From NCBI RefSeq assembly GCF_013299185.1, contig NZ_JAAFKG010000002.1, positions 166,561 to 230,560 on the forward strand: a stretch of DNA of 64,000 nucleotides, in the 5' to 3' direction. A program made the translations under genes and the position numbers. Below the pieces are notes generated by a model. The model was not told the origin of the DNA. It ran no database searches and was given only the letters and a program-made list of their open reading frames with translations. Numbering within the stretch: position 1 is the first letter of the stretch; each line of letters begins with the position of its first letter. The stretch comes from Microcoleus sp. bin48.metabat.b7b8b9.023. GTDB lineage: Bacteria; Cyanobacteriota; Cyanobacteriia; Cyanobacteriales; Microcoleaceae. Shown here piece by piece: positions 18,567-25,947 of this stretch.

Positions 18567-18820
18567 GGCCGATCGTCCGTTTAGGGAAGGCTTGTTCACA
18601 ACAATAACCCAATTTTCAGCGCGATCGCCAGTTTTACGGGTGGCGGCTGCTGGATGACTCGCGCACAGGCGTTTGGTATTTGTCGGCCGTGGCTGTCGAT
18701 CGAGGGAAAATTGCTGGAGTTTCTAGTTTAAATTTCCGAGCAAGTTTTAGGGGTTCAATCAATTGTATCATTAAAGTAGATGGCAAACAAAACCGGGAGT
18801 ATTTTCAACAAGGATATTGC

Positions 18821-19237
18821 ATGGAAAGAGGTTTAATGTGGCTGCCGCTGCTGGCACTTTTTATTGCTCTGGCTTGGGCTGGATGGAACGAGTATCAAAA
18901 GTTAGAAGCGTATCGGGTCTGGGCGGAACAATTCGCCAAGGCAAAGTACGATATTTATGCTGTACTCGGTCAGCAAGAAGACTGTTTGACTTGGGGGAAA
19001 CCTACTCGCAGCGGCCCTGTGAATTTGCAAAGTTTTTCTTTGAAAAATGTGCAGTCGCTGCGGCTCTTAGTTAACGGTGCCGTGGTAGATTTAGAATCGC
19101 CGCCGAATTCTGGAAAGGCGATTGCCCTAGAATTTTTGTTGAAAGATGCTGCTGCGGTGCAGGTTCCTTTTACAGAAATTCCTCTAGCGACTAAATGGGC
19201 AAAGTATTTGCAGCAGGAATTGCAGCGCTTTCTCTAA
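18821..19237 (+). CDS. Small single-TM protein of unknown function
   Basis: A 138-residue protein if started at the ATG at 18821, which has AAGGAT about 7 bp ahead. The frame is open upstream to 18680, but the added residues look non-coding. It has an N-terminal membrane anchor or signal (LMWLPLLALFIALAWAGW) and a soluble domain with alternating hydrophobic strands (SLRLLVNGAVVDLESPP). This suggests a periplasmic or lumenal protein. It is divergent from the subtilase gene. Family not recognised. Confidence 0.65.
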   Translation: MERGLMWLPLLALFIALAWAGWNEYQKLEAYRVWAEQFAKAKYDIYAVLGQQEDCLTWGKPTRSGPVNLQSFSLKNVQSLRLLVNGAVVDLESPPNSGKAIALEFLLKDAAAVQVPFTEIPLATKWAKYLQQELQRFL

Positions 19238-19287
19238 GATTATTCAATCAGGGCAATTGCTGAATCAGATGATTTTTCGTATTAAAT

Positions 19288-19489
19288 TGGTTTGTAGTGA
19301 GGACTTTAGTCCGCATAAAATCCGAGGACTAAAGTCCTCACTACAAACGTATTAAATTGGTTTGTAGTGAGGACTTCAGTCCGCATAAAATCCGAGGACT
19401 AAAGTCCTCACTACAAACGTATTAAATTGGTTTGTAGTGAGGACTTCAGTCCGCATAAAATCCGAGGACTAAAGTCCTCACTACAAACG
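19288..19489. repeat. Three tandem copies of the GTTTGTAGTGAGGACTT hairpin
   Basis: Period of about 69 bp. Each unit has arms GTTTGTAGTGAGGACT and AGTCCTCACTACAAAC around a ccgcataaaatccgagg centre. It fills most of the 316-bp gap before the pentapeptide gene. Related arrays lie at 25495-25938 and 63571-64000. Confidence 0.85.
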
Positions 19490-19553
19490 AGAGAATGGTT
19501 ATTTTACCAGACTAGAAATAGTTTTTTTCCTTCCCCTTCCCCTTCCCCTGCGA

Positions 19554-21281
19554 ATGCAAATACAGGAATTTTTACAGCGCTACCAAGAGGGAGAGCGCAA
19601 CTTTGCTCATATTGACCTCAGCGGTGCTAGTTTAAGCGGTGTCAACCTTCGAGAAATAGACTTAACTGGTGCTAACTTGACGGGTGCTAATTTGAGCTGG
19701 TCTTTTTTGAGCAATGCTAAGTTAATTGGGGCTTGTTTGCGCCGCGCGGATCTCCGCAGTGCGGGGATGGCTGGGGTAAATTTGAGTGGGGCAAATTTGA
19801 CTGGGGCTAATCTGGCGAAAGCAGACTTGCGGCTCGGTTGTTTGGAAGGTGCAGATCTGAATTGGGCAGCCCTTCCTGAGGCGGATTTGGGTGGTGCTAA
19901 TCTTCAAAATGTTAAATCTGACCAAATTAATTTGGAAAAAGCTAAACTCGACGGCGCGCAGTTGATGGCGGCGGAATTGATGGAGGCGAATCTCAACCGT
20001 GCGAGTCTGGTTGGTGCTAATTTGACGGGTGCTAATTTGCGGGAAGCACATTTGGTGGAAGCGAATTTGCGATCGGCAATTTTGAGCGGTGCAAATTTGA
20101 TTGAAGCTGATTTGAATGGTGCGATTTTGCGATCGGCAAATCTGACGGGCGCTGACTTGCACCGAGCTGTGCTGGCGGGGGCGGATTTGACTGAGGCGGT
20201 GCTGGATCGGGCTGATTTGAGTCGAGCGAATCTGGCGGGTGCTTATTTATTGAAAGCGAGTTTTAAGCAGGCGCTTTTGCTGCGAGCTAACTTGCAAGAA
20301 GTGTATTTGCTGCGGGCGGATTTGAGCGAGGCTAATTTACGCAGTGCTGATTTGCGGAAAGCTGATTTAAGCGGCGCTTATTTGGTGGATTCGATGTTGG
20401 CTGAAGCGGATTTAAGAGAAGCTTGTTTGATTGAGTGCCATTTAATTCGGACGGATTTGGAGGGGGCGCAGCTTACGGGGTGCTGCATTCAAAATTGGCA
20501 GGTTCAAGAGGTCGATCTGTCGAAAGTTAACTGTCGTTATGTTTTTACTGACTTTGATTATACTGCAAAAGTTGTGGCAAATCGCTTTCCGGTCGATCGC
20601 GATTTTGAGTCTGGGGAATTGGGACAGCAGTATCACGAAGAAAGTTCGATTGTGGAGGTGTGTTTTGGTGAGTTTCCTAATTGGGAGGCTTTGGTGTTTA
20701 CGGTGCGTCGGGTGGAGTTAGAGAGTTGCGAACTTCAGTTGAACATTCAATTTTTTGAGTCTGCCCGAGAGCAAAATTTACTGCGGCTGAGCGCGAACCG
20801 TTTGGTGAATGGTAAGATTTTGGGCGATCGCATATTGGCGCTTTATCCAGATATGTTGGAAAAGGTTTTAGCTAAGGGCGCTGAAATTTTGATTTTGCTG
20901 GGATTGGCTGTTGCGGATAACGGTTCGCAGCAGGAGTCAGCAACACCGCAGCCACCGAGGCCGCTCCCAAAAGAGGTGTTGCTCAGAAGACAGGAAATCT
21001 ACGAGCGAATGGTGCGCCAAATTTCGTTTATTTTGATGTCTCAGACGCCGGATAAATTCTCTGAAAGCGTACAGCGGTTGTTGGATTATTTGAAGCAGGA
21101 AGGTGTTCCGACAGAGCAGATTCAGAAGAAAGTCATCAGTCAGGCGATCGTGGAGCGGGCCAAGCAAGACGCGGGTTTTCGGGAACAGTTGTTGAGGTGG
21201 GAGAAAACGGCGTCGGCGAGTATTCGCTGTTCGATGATGGGGGAAGCGGTGCGATTTGCGATCGCCCTTTTGTGGGAATGA
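19554..21281 (+). CDS. Pentapeptide-repeat protein with C-terminal extra domain
   Basis: A 575-residue protein. Residues about 18-320 are almost uninterrupted A(D/N)Lxx pentapeptides (LSGANLTGANL type), which form a right-handed quadrilateral beta-helix. The C-terminal 240 residues are different: a mixed alpha/beta segment (VVEVCFGEFPNWEALVF) followed by a charged helical part rich in Gln, Arg and Glu. That half may carry the specific function, which I cannot assign. Some pentapeptide proteins mimic DNA or scaffold assemblies, but nothing here tells which. The ATG at 19554 begins MQIQEFLQRYQEGERNF, a common N-terminus in cyanobacterial members. Confidence 0.85.
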   Translation: MQIQEFLQRYQEGERNFAHIDLSGASLSGVNLREIDLTGANLTGANLSWSFLSNAKLIGACLRRADLRSAGMAGVNLSGANLTGANLAKADLRLGCLEGADLNWAALPEADLGGANLQNVKSDQINLEKAKLDGAQLMAAELMEANLNRASLVGANLTGANLREAHLVEANLRSAILSGANLIEADLNGAILRSANLTGADLHRAVLAGADLTEAVLDRADLSRANLAGAYLLKASFKQALLLRANLQEVYLLRADLSEANLRSADLRKADLSGAYLVDSMLAEADLREACLIECHLIRTDLEGAQLTGCCIQNWQVQEVDLSKVNCRYVFTDFDYTAKVVANRFPVDRDFESGELGQQYHEESSIVEVCFGEFPNWEALVFTVRRVELESCELQLNIQFFESAREQNLLRLSANRLVNGKILGDRILALYPDMLEKVLAKGAEILILLGLAVADNGSQQESATPQPPRPLPKEVLLRRQEIYERMVRQISFILMSQTPDKFSESVQRLLDYLKQEGVPTEQIQKKVISQAIVERAKQDAGFREQLLRWEKTASASIRCSMMGEAVRFAIALLWE

Positions 21282-21301
21282 ATATAGGTGTTGTGGGAAT
21301 G

Positions 21302-21332
21302 AATTGATCGCGAGCGGGGACGCTCGCACTGT
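21302..21332. repeat. Solitary REP-like palindrome downstream of the RAYT gene
   Basis: GCGAGCGGGGACGCTCGCAC, the same palindrome as in the array at 21908-22375, lies about 55 bp beyond the 3' end of the RAYT gene. The transposase gene is thus bracketed by its presumed targets. Confidence 0.75.
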
Positions 21333-21384
21333 AAAGAAATTGCTTTTTTACAAAAGTGAGATGCTCCCACTTTTTGTCGTCAGA

Positions 21385-21834
21385 TTAGCTGTTTTCCCAG
21401 AAAAAAGGATATTTTTCAGGTGTATCTGACAAGTTAGCTTTGACAGGATTTTGTTTGATATATTCCCAGGTATTGATAAACTGTTGGTGGCTGTTAATAA
21501 TTTCGGCGTGTCGCCCATCTTGCCAAAGTTTACCGATATGCTTCATTACTTTAGGGATTTCTGTAGAACTAAAGCCTTTAAGACTGTGCAGCAGGCTTCC
21601 AATTGACCAGTATTGAGAATCAGACTTCGGTAAAGGCTGAAGCAAAAGATGTACGTGGTCTGGCATAATAACGGCAGCGAATAGTTGATATCTTTGGTTG
21701 TGAAAGTGCAAGGTAGAATCTAGAACAACTTGTCGAGCTGGTGGAGTTAGTTCTAGTCTTTCCCAGGTAACGAAGGTTATGAAATGGATGTTTTTGGGAA
21801 GTGGTAATTGAATAAAATCTTGTTTGAATGACAT
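21385..21834 (-). CDS. REP-associated tyrosine transposase (RAYT, Y1 family)
   Basis: A 149-residue protein of the IS200-like Y1 fold. The HUH-type motif is PDHVHLLL with His60 and His62. The tyrosine in EYIKQNPVKANL (Tyr125) aligns with the catalytic Tyr of the E. coli RAYT (DYIYINPVKHG), so the active site looks complete. RAYTs are single-copy, domesticated nickases that cut and join single-stranded REP palindromes. The palindromes at 21302 and 21908-22375 on both sides are the expected substrates. No IS200-like terminal structures or tnpB are present. Confidence 0.88.
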   Translation of the reverse strand: MSFKQDFIQLPLPKNIHFITFVTWERLELTPPARQVVLDSTLHFHNQRYQLFAAVIMPDHVHLLLQPLPKSDSQYWSIGSLLHSLKGFSSTEIPKVMKHIGKLWQDGRHAEIINSHQQFINTWEYIKQNPVKANLSDTPEKYPFFWENS

Positions 21835-21869
21835 TGATTTACCTCATTTAATTGCAAATTGGATTGAGT

Positions 21870-22440
21870 GCGAGGGACGGCGTGGAAAAATTGGCAAAAA
21901 TCGCCGGAAATCCCACAGTGCGAGCGTCCCCGCTCGCGTGGAAAATAACCCCCGCTCGCAGGTCAAAATTGGCAAAAATTGCCGGAAATCCCACAGTGCG
22001 AGCGTCCCCGCTCGCGGGAAAGAATAGCCCCCGCTCGCGGATCAAAATTGGCAAAAATCGCCGGAAATCCTACAGTGCGAGCGTCCCCGCTCGCGTGGAA
22101 AAATACCCATCGCTCGCGTGGAAAAATACCCATCGCTCGCGTGGAAAAATACCCATCGCTCGCGGATCAAAATTGGCAAAAATCGCCGGAAATTCCACAG
22201 TGCGAGCGTCCCCGCTCGCGTGGAAAAATACCCATCGCTCGCGGGTCAAAATTGGCAAAAGTTGCCGGAAATCCCACAGTGCGAGCGTCCCCGCTCGCGG
22301 GAAAGAATAGCCCACTCGCGGGCAAAAATCAACAAAGATTGTCGGAAATCCCACAGTGCGAGCGGGGACGCTCGCGTGGAAAAATACCCATCGCTCGCGT
22401 GGAAAAATACCCATCGCTCGCGTGGAAAAATCAACATCAA
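21870..22440. repeat. REP-like palindrome array next to the RAYT gene
   Basis: Six palindromes GTGCGAGCG-TCCC-CGCTCGCG (starting near 21918, 21996, 22076, 22200, 22279 and 22357) are separated by spacers of the form tcaaaattggcaaaaatcgccggaaatcccaca. Half-units (cccatcgctcgcgtggaaaaata) are interspersed in short tandem runs. The last palindrome has the central four bases inverted (GGGGAC instead of GTCCCC). Open frames across this stretch on both strands are artefacts of the repeats. Confidence 0.85.
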
Positions 22441-22480
22441 TTCGGTGCAAGAATCAACATCAATCGTGCGGCAAAATCAA

Positions 22481-22598
22481 TATATATAGCCTTTCTTAAA
22501 AAGATGAGGTATGACTGACAGCTTATATAACCACTAAACTAAGAAGGGCTCTCTTCCCAACAACATACCTCATCTTTCTGAGCACCGTTATAAATAGC
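22481..22598. mobile_element. MITE-like element, copy A
   Basis: About 118 bp. The ends tatagcctttcttaaaaag-atgaggta and tacctcatctttctgagca-ccgttata are imperfect inverted repeats of about 28 bp. The interior (actgacagcttatataaccac) is found inverted in copy B at 29201-29315. It has no coding capacity. It is followed by (CGATGCC)n tandem repeats to about 22636. Confidence 0.65.
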
Positions 22599-22637
22599 CC
22601 GATGCCCGATGCCCGATGCCCGATGCCCGATGCCCCA
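22599..22637. repeat. CCCGATG heptamer tandem repeat
   Basis: Five to six tandem copies of cccgatg directly follow the MITE-like element and end just before the HEAT-repeat gene's 3' end. Confidence 0.8.
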
Positions 22638-22644
22638 TGACTAA

Positions 22645-24738
22645 TTACCAATCTTGACTCGCCAACCGGCGGCCCGCTAAAGCCCGCACTTGCTCGTCTG
22701 CATCGGAAACTGCGAGCGATCGCACCAATCGCAAAGTTTCCTCATTTTCGGGATAATGTTCGATAATTGCTTCGAGTGCTGTAAACCGGGGATTGTAAGC
22801 AAAAGAACCTGTTCTATCGTAGGCATCGGTAAGAGCTCTGTGGCGCAAAAACTCAAACATTCCCGATTCGTCCTTCCATCCCCGAATTAACTCTACCAGA
22901 GCGATCGCCCGCACTTGCGAATCATCATCCTGCTCGGCCCTAATTTTCAGCCACTCAAAAGTTTGAGACTCATTTGTCCGCCCCCGGGCTAACTTTTGCA
23001 AAGCAATTTTCCTGACAGCCGAACTCTCATCGCCCTCTGCTTTAGCCTCCAACATCCGCAAAGTCTCAGCACCATCGGGCCAATTGCGAGCGAGTTCCTG
23101 CACCGCCACCTCACGCACCTCCTCATCCCCAGCCTCAAGCTGTATTTTCAACCAAGACAAGGTTTCCGGATCTTGTGGCCATCCCCGCGCTATTTCTCGC
23201 ACCAGCACGCTCAGCAAGTGAGAATTGGGCTCCGACTCCGCTAGTTGTTTGAGAAAAGGCAGCGTCTCGCCCCGGTGTCCCCAGCCTCTTGCTATCTGTT
23301 CCACCGCAGTTTCTCGGACGTTGATGTGTCTGTCTGATTGGGCCAGAATTTTCAACCATTCAAAGACTTCGAGACTGGCTGACGGCAAGGTGGCTGCGGC
23401 TGCAACTACCACTTGCCGCACAGTCCAATAATCATCTGAGTTCGCAATTTTTTGCAGCAGGGGCAGTGTCTCTGGGCTGTCGGGCCAACTGGAAGCAATT
23501 TGTTGCAAGGCTATTTCGCGCAGTTCGGCGTCGAGATCGCTCGTAGCTATATTTTGCAAAAAAGCCAGAGTTTCGGGCTTAGATGCCCAGCCAGAGGCAA
23601 TTCCTTGGACTGCTGCCTGCCGGACGGTGGAACTCGCGTCGGACTGGGCGAGACTTTTGAGCAACGGGTAAATATCTGGTTCGCCCGGCCAGCGCGAGGC
23701 CAATTCTTCGATCGCCGCTGTTCGCACTTCTTCGTTGCTGTCGGAGGTGGCTAGGGTTTTCAGCAGCAAGCAAACCTCGTCATCGGCGGGCCAACCCGCT
23801 GCCAATTCCCGCACCGCTACTGTTCGCAGGGTAGAACTTCCTGTCTGGGCAAGGTTTTTGAGCTGGGATACCGTGCCTAAAACGCTGTGCCAACCTCTGG
23901 CTATTTCTTGCCACGCTACGACTCGCACTCCCAAATTTTCGTCGGATTCGGCGGCAGTTCTCAGCAGCAGCAAGGTATCTGTGCGATCGGGCCAATGAGA
24001 GGCCAACTGTTCCAGGGCGCAGGTGCGGACGGCGGGACTGCGATCGGACTGAGCCAGAACCGCTAGCAGCGGCAAGGTATCGCTGTTAGAGGGCCAACCA
24101 GAAGCCATTTCTTTGATTGCAGCCGATCGCACTGCCCAGCTTCGATCGGATTTAGCGAGGTTTTTGAGCATCAGATAAATTTCTGGATCGTCAGGCCAAC
24201 CGCAGGCTATGGCTTTGACTGCTGTGGCGCGGACTTCGCCGCTGTCGCTGGAGTGTGCTAGTATTTTGAGCCAAGGCAGGGTTTGCGGGTCGTTTTTCCA
24301 AGTTTGGGCGATCGCGGCGATCGATCGATAGCGAATTTGATAAGTTTCCTGCAATTCTTCAGCGCTTTGATAAAGAATCAGAAAAACCGTACCGTATTGC
24401 GATAACTTTTTTAAAGCGTTTAACAGTTTTTTTTCGGTTGTTTCATTGATGCCATTTTTAACTCTTGATAGGCATTCTGCTGCTAACAATAAATTAATAA
24501 ATTTTTCTTGTTGACCATTTTGAGTTATCAAATATTCTATAACTTCGCTCGCTGTTTCTTTGTCGAGCTTGGCTGCAATTTCTTGGAGAAATTCGTGCAA
24601 AGATTCGTCTCGCCAGTGCTGACCGAAAACCTGTGTTTGGACTTGGGCCCCAGTCAGTTGACCTGTTTTGAGTTGTACGTCAATTAACTCTGCCACTGTC
24701 TGGGGATGATTTTCGGCAACAAGTTTTTTTAACAACAT
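22645..24738 (-). CDS. HEAT-like repeat protein
   Basis: A 697-residue protein. From about residue 145 onward there are some sixteen 31-34-residue repeats with consensus SDxxxxVRxxAVxELAxGWPxxxETLPLLKxLAQ, an alpha-solenoid of the HEAT/PBS-lyase-like type. The N-terminal 140 residues are helical and non-repetitive. Such proteins bind partners, and relatives in cyanobacteria include phycobilin lyase subunits. The lack of any phycobiliprotein gene nearby and the GWP signature argue against a lyase assignment. The ATG is at 24738. Confidence 0.8.
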   Translation of the reverse strand: MLLKKLVAENHPQTVAELIDVQLKTGQLTGAQVQTQVFGQHWRDESLHEFLQEIAAKLDKETASEVIEYLITQNGQQEKFINLLLAAECLSRVKNGINETTEKKLLNALKKLSQYGTVFLILYQSAEELQETYQIRYRSIAAIAQTWKNDPQTLPWLKILAHSSDSGEVRATAVKAIACGWPDDPEIYLMLKNLAKSDRSWAVRSAAIKEMASGWPSNSDTLPLLAVLAQSDRSPAVRTCALEQLASHWPDRTDTLLLLRTAAESDENLGVRVVAWQEIARGWHSVLGTVSQLKNLAQTGSSTLRTVAVRELAAGWPADDEVCLLLKTLATSDSNEEVRTAAIEELASRWPGEPDIYPLLKSLAQSDASSTVRQAAVQGIASGWASKPETLAFLQNIATSDLDAELREIALQQIASSWPDSPETLPLLQKIANSDDYWTVRQVVVAAAATLPSASLEVFEWLKILAQSDRHINVRETAVEQIARGWGHRGETLPFLKQLAESEPNSHLLSVLVREIARGWPQDPETLSWLKIQLEAGDEEVREVAVQELARNWPDGAETLRMLEAKAEGDESSAVRKIALQKLARGRTNESQTFEWLKIRAEQDDDSQVRAIALVELIRGWKDESGMFEFLRHRALTDAYDRTGSFAYNPRFTALEAIIEHYPENEETLRLVRSLAVSDADEQVRALAGRRLASQDW

Positions 24739-25002
24739 ACTGATATCCTACCCCCTAAAGTTTGTTTGCATTGAAAATCTGAAATAAGACGCTCGCGGTT
24801 GAAAAGGCTTCTAGAGATACAAAACCCGCTTGTATAGCGGATAGAAAACCGAGTGGTTGAAATTACTCTATCTTCTTTACACCGTGCAGGCGGACGAAAG
24901 TTTGACTGTAGATGCGATTTCTACCGCTGTCCGATCCAGATTGTAGTATGCAGCGGATCGACTCTATTTTATATCAAAACTACTGGGTCGATCGCGCCCC
25001 AA

Positions 25003-25046
25003 TGCAAAATCCGCCATCACCCAATCGGAATGTTGGGTGTTGGCGG
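25003..25046 (-). terminator. Probable terminator of the nirB-nirD operon
   Basis: Stem CCGCCAtCACCCAA / TTGGGTGtTGGCGG (25011-25024 with 25033-25046) lies 30 bp after the nirD stop codon. On the minus strand it is followed by ATTTTGC. The T-tract is short, so termination may be partial. The rest of the 24739-25075 gap holds no feature I can support. Confidence 0.6.
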
Positions 25047-25075
25047 ATAAATCTCGAACAATTGGGGGGTTGAAT

Positions 25076-25435
25076 CTAGCTAGCTGCTACTTGGACGCGA
25101 TCGCCTGCAACCCGAACCCGAAAAGTCGGAATTGTTACCGTTTCATCGTCCAAACACTGGCCAGTAGCCAAGCTAAAATTCTGCTTGTAAATCGGAGAAG
25201 CAACTTTGAGAGTGCCGCTGCGATCGCCCACAAGTCCTCGGGACAACACAAAAGCCTTGCTAAACGGGTCGTAATTGCTCAAAGCATACAGTTCATCCCC
25301 GTTTCCCACTCGGAAAACAGCCACTTGTTCCCCAGCCACCAAAGCACAAACTCCTGTATTTGGGGCGATCGCATCCAGGGAGCACACATCTACCCAAGTT
25401 GTTACTGTATCGGAAACCTGTAATGATTGAACCAT
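25076..25435 (-). CDS. nirD: Nitrite reductase small subunit NirD
   Basis: A 119-residue protein with a Rieske-like beta fold (WVDVCSLDAI, GEQVAVFRV, YALSNYDPFS, and SPIYKQNFSLATGQCLDDE). It lacks the cysteine and histidine ligands of true Rieske centres, as is usual for NirD. NirD partners NirB in the cytoplasmic NAD(P)H-dependent reduction of nitrite to ammonium. It lies downstream of nirB on the same strand, but 512 bp of hairpin repeats separate the two genes. Confidence 0.88.
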   Translation of the reverse strand: MVQSLQVSDTVTTWVDVCSLDAIAPNTGVCALVAGEQVAVFRVGNGDELYALSNYDPFSKAFVLSRGLVGDRSGTLKVASPIYKQNFSLATGQCLDDETVTIPTFRVRVAGDRVQVAAS

Positions 25436-25494
25436 TTTTTTCCTGTTAATTTAATACAATTTCCTTCCCAATTTCCGGTTAAAAACCGCTAAAT

Positions 25495-25938
25495 TGGTTT
25501 GTAGTGAGGACTTCAGTCCTCTTAAAGCTCCTGCGGACTAAAGTCCTCATTACAAACGTTATCACGGTGAATTGGTTTGTAGTGATGACTTCAGTCCTCC
25601 TAACACTTCTGCGGACTAAAGTCCTCACTACAAACCCGATCGCGCTAAATTGGTTTGTAGTGAGGACTTCAGTCCTCCTAACACTCCTGCGGACTAAAGT
25701 CCTCAAACCCGATCGCGCTAAATTGGTTTGTAGTGAGGACTTCAGTCCTCTTAAAACTCCTGCGGACTAAAGTCCTCAAACCCGATCGCGCTAAATTGGT
25801 TTGTAGTGAGGACTTCAGTCCTCTTAAAACTCCTGCGGACTAAAGTCCACACTACAAACGTTATCACGCTAAATTGGTTTGTAGTGAGGACTTCAGTCCT
25901 CTTAAAACTCCTGCGGACTAAAGTCCTCACTACAAACC
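25495..25938. repeat. Tandem hairpin array between nirB and nirD
   Basis: Six or so units of ttggtttgtagtgaggac-ttcagtcctcttaaa-actcctgcggactaaagtcc lie in tandem. Some units are shortened at the right arm (ctcaaacccgatcgcgctaaa replaces ctcactacaaac). Each unit folds by pairing GTTTGTAGTGAGGACT with AGTCCTCACTACAAAC. The array occupies the intercistronic space of a two-gene operon. Confidence 0.88.
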
Positions 25939-25947
25939 CGATCGCTG

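Noticed and set aside
19722..20162. 146-codon minus-strand frame inside the pentapeptide gene
   Set aside because: It is the antisense mirror of ALxxA/NL pentapeptides with no independent signals.
21385..21834. Complete IS200/IS605 insertion sequence
   Set aside because: The transposase is of the RAYT type with REP palindromes. No IS200-type ends or tnpB are seen.
21824..22518. Several overlapping open frames on both strands across the REP region
   Set aside because: The translation is only repetitions of the palindrome and spacer (CERPRSRGKIP, SASVPAR). There are no starts with ribosome-binding sites.
22645..24738. Phycobilin lyase (CpcE/PecE-type) assignment for the HEAT-repeat gene
   Set aside because: The repeat consensus (GWP) is not that of CpcE/F, and there is no phycobiliprotein context.
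25479..25770. Open frames on both strands within the nirB-nirD hairpin array
   Set aside because: They are translations of the tandem hairpin (RTSVLLTLLRTKVL), not protein-like, and explained fully by the repeat.
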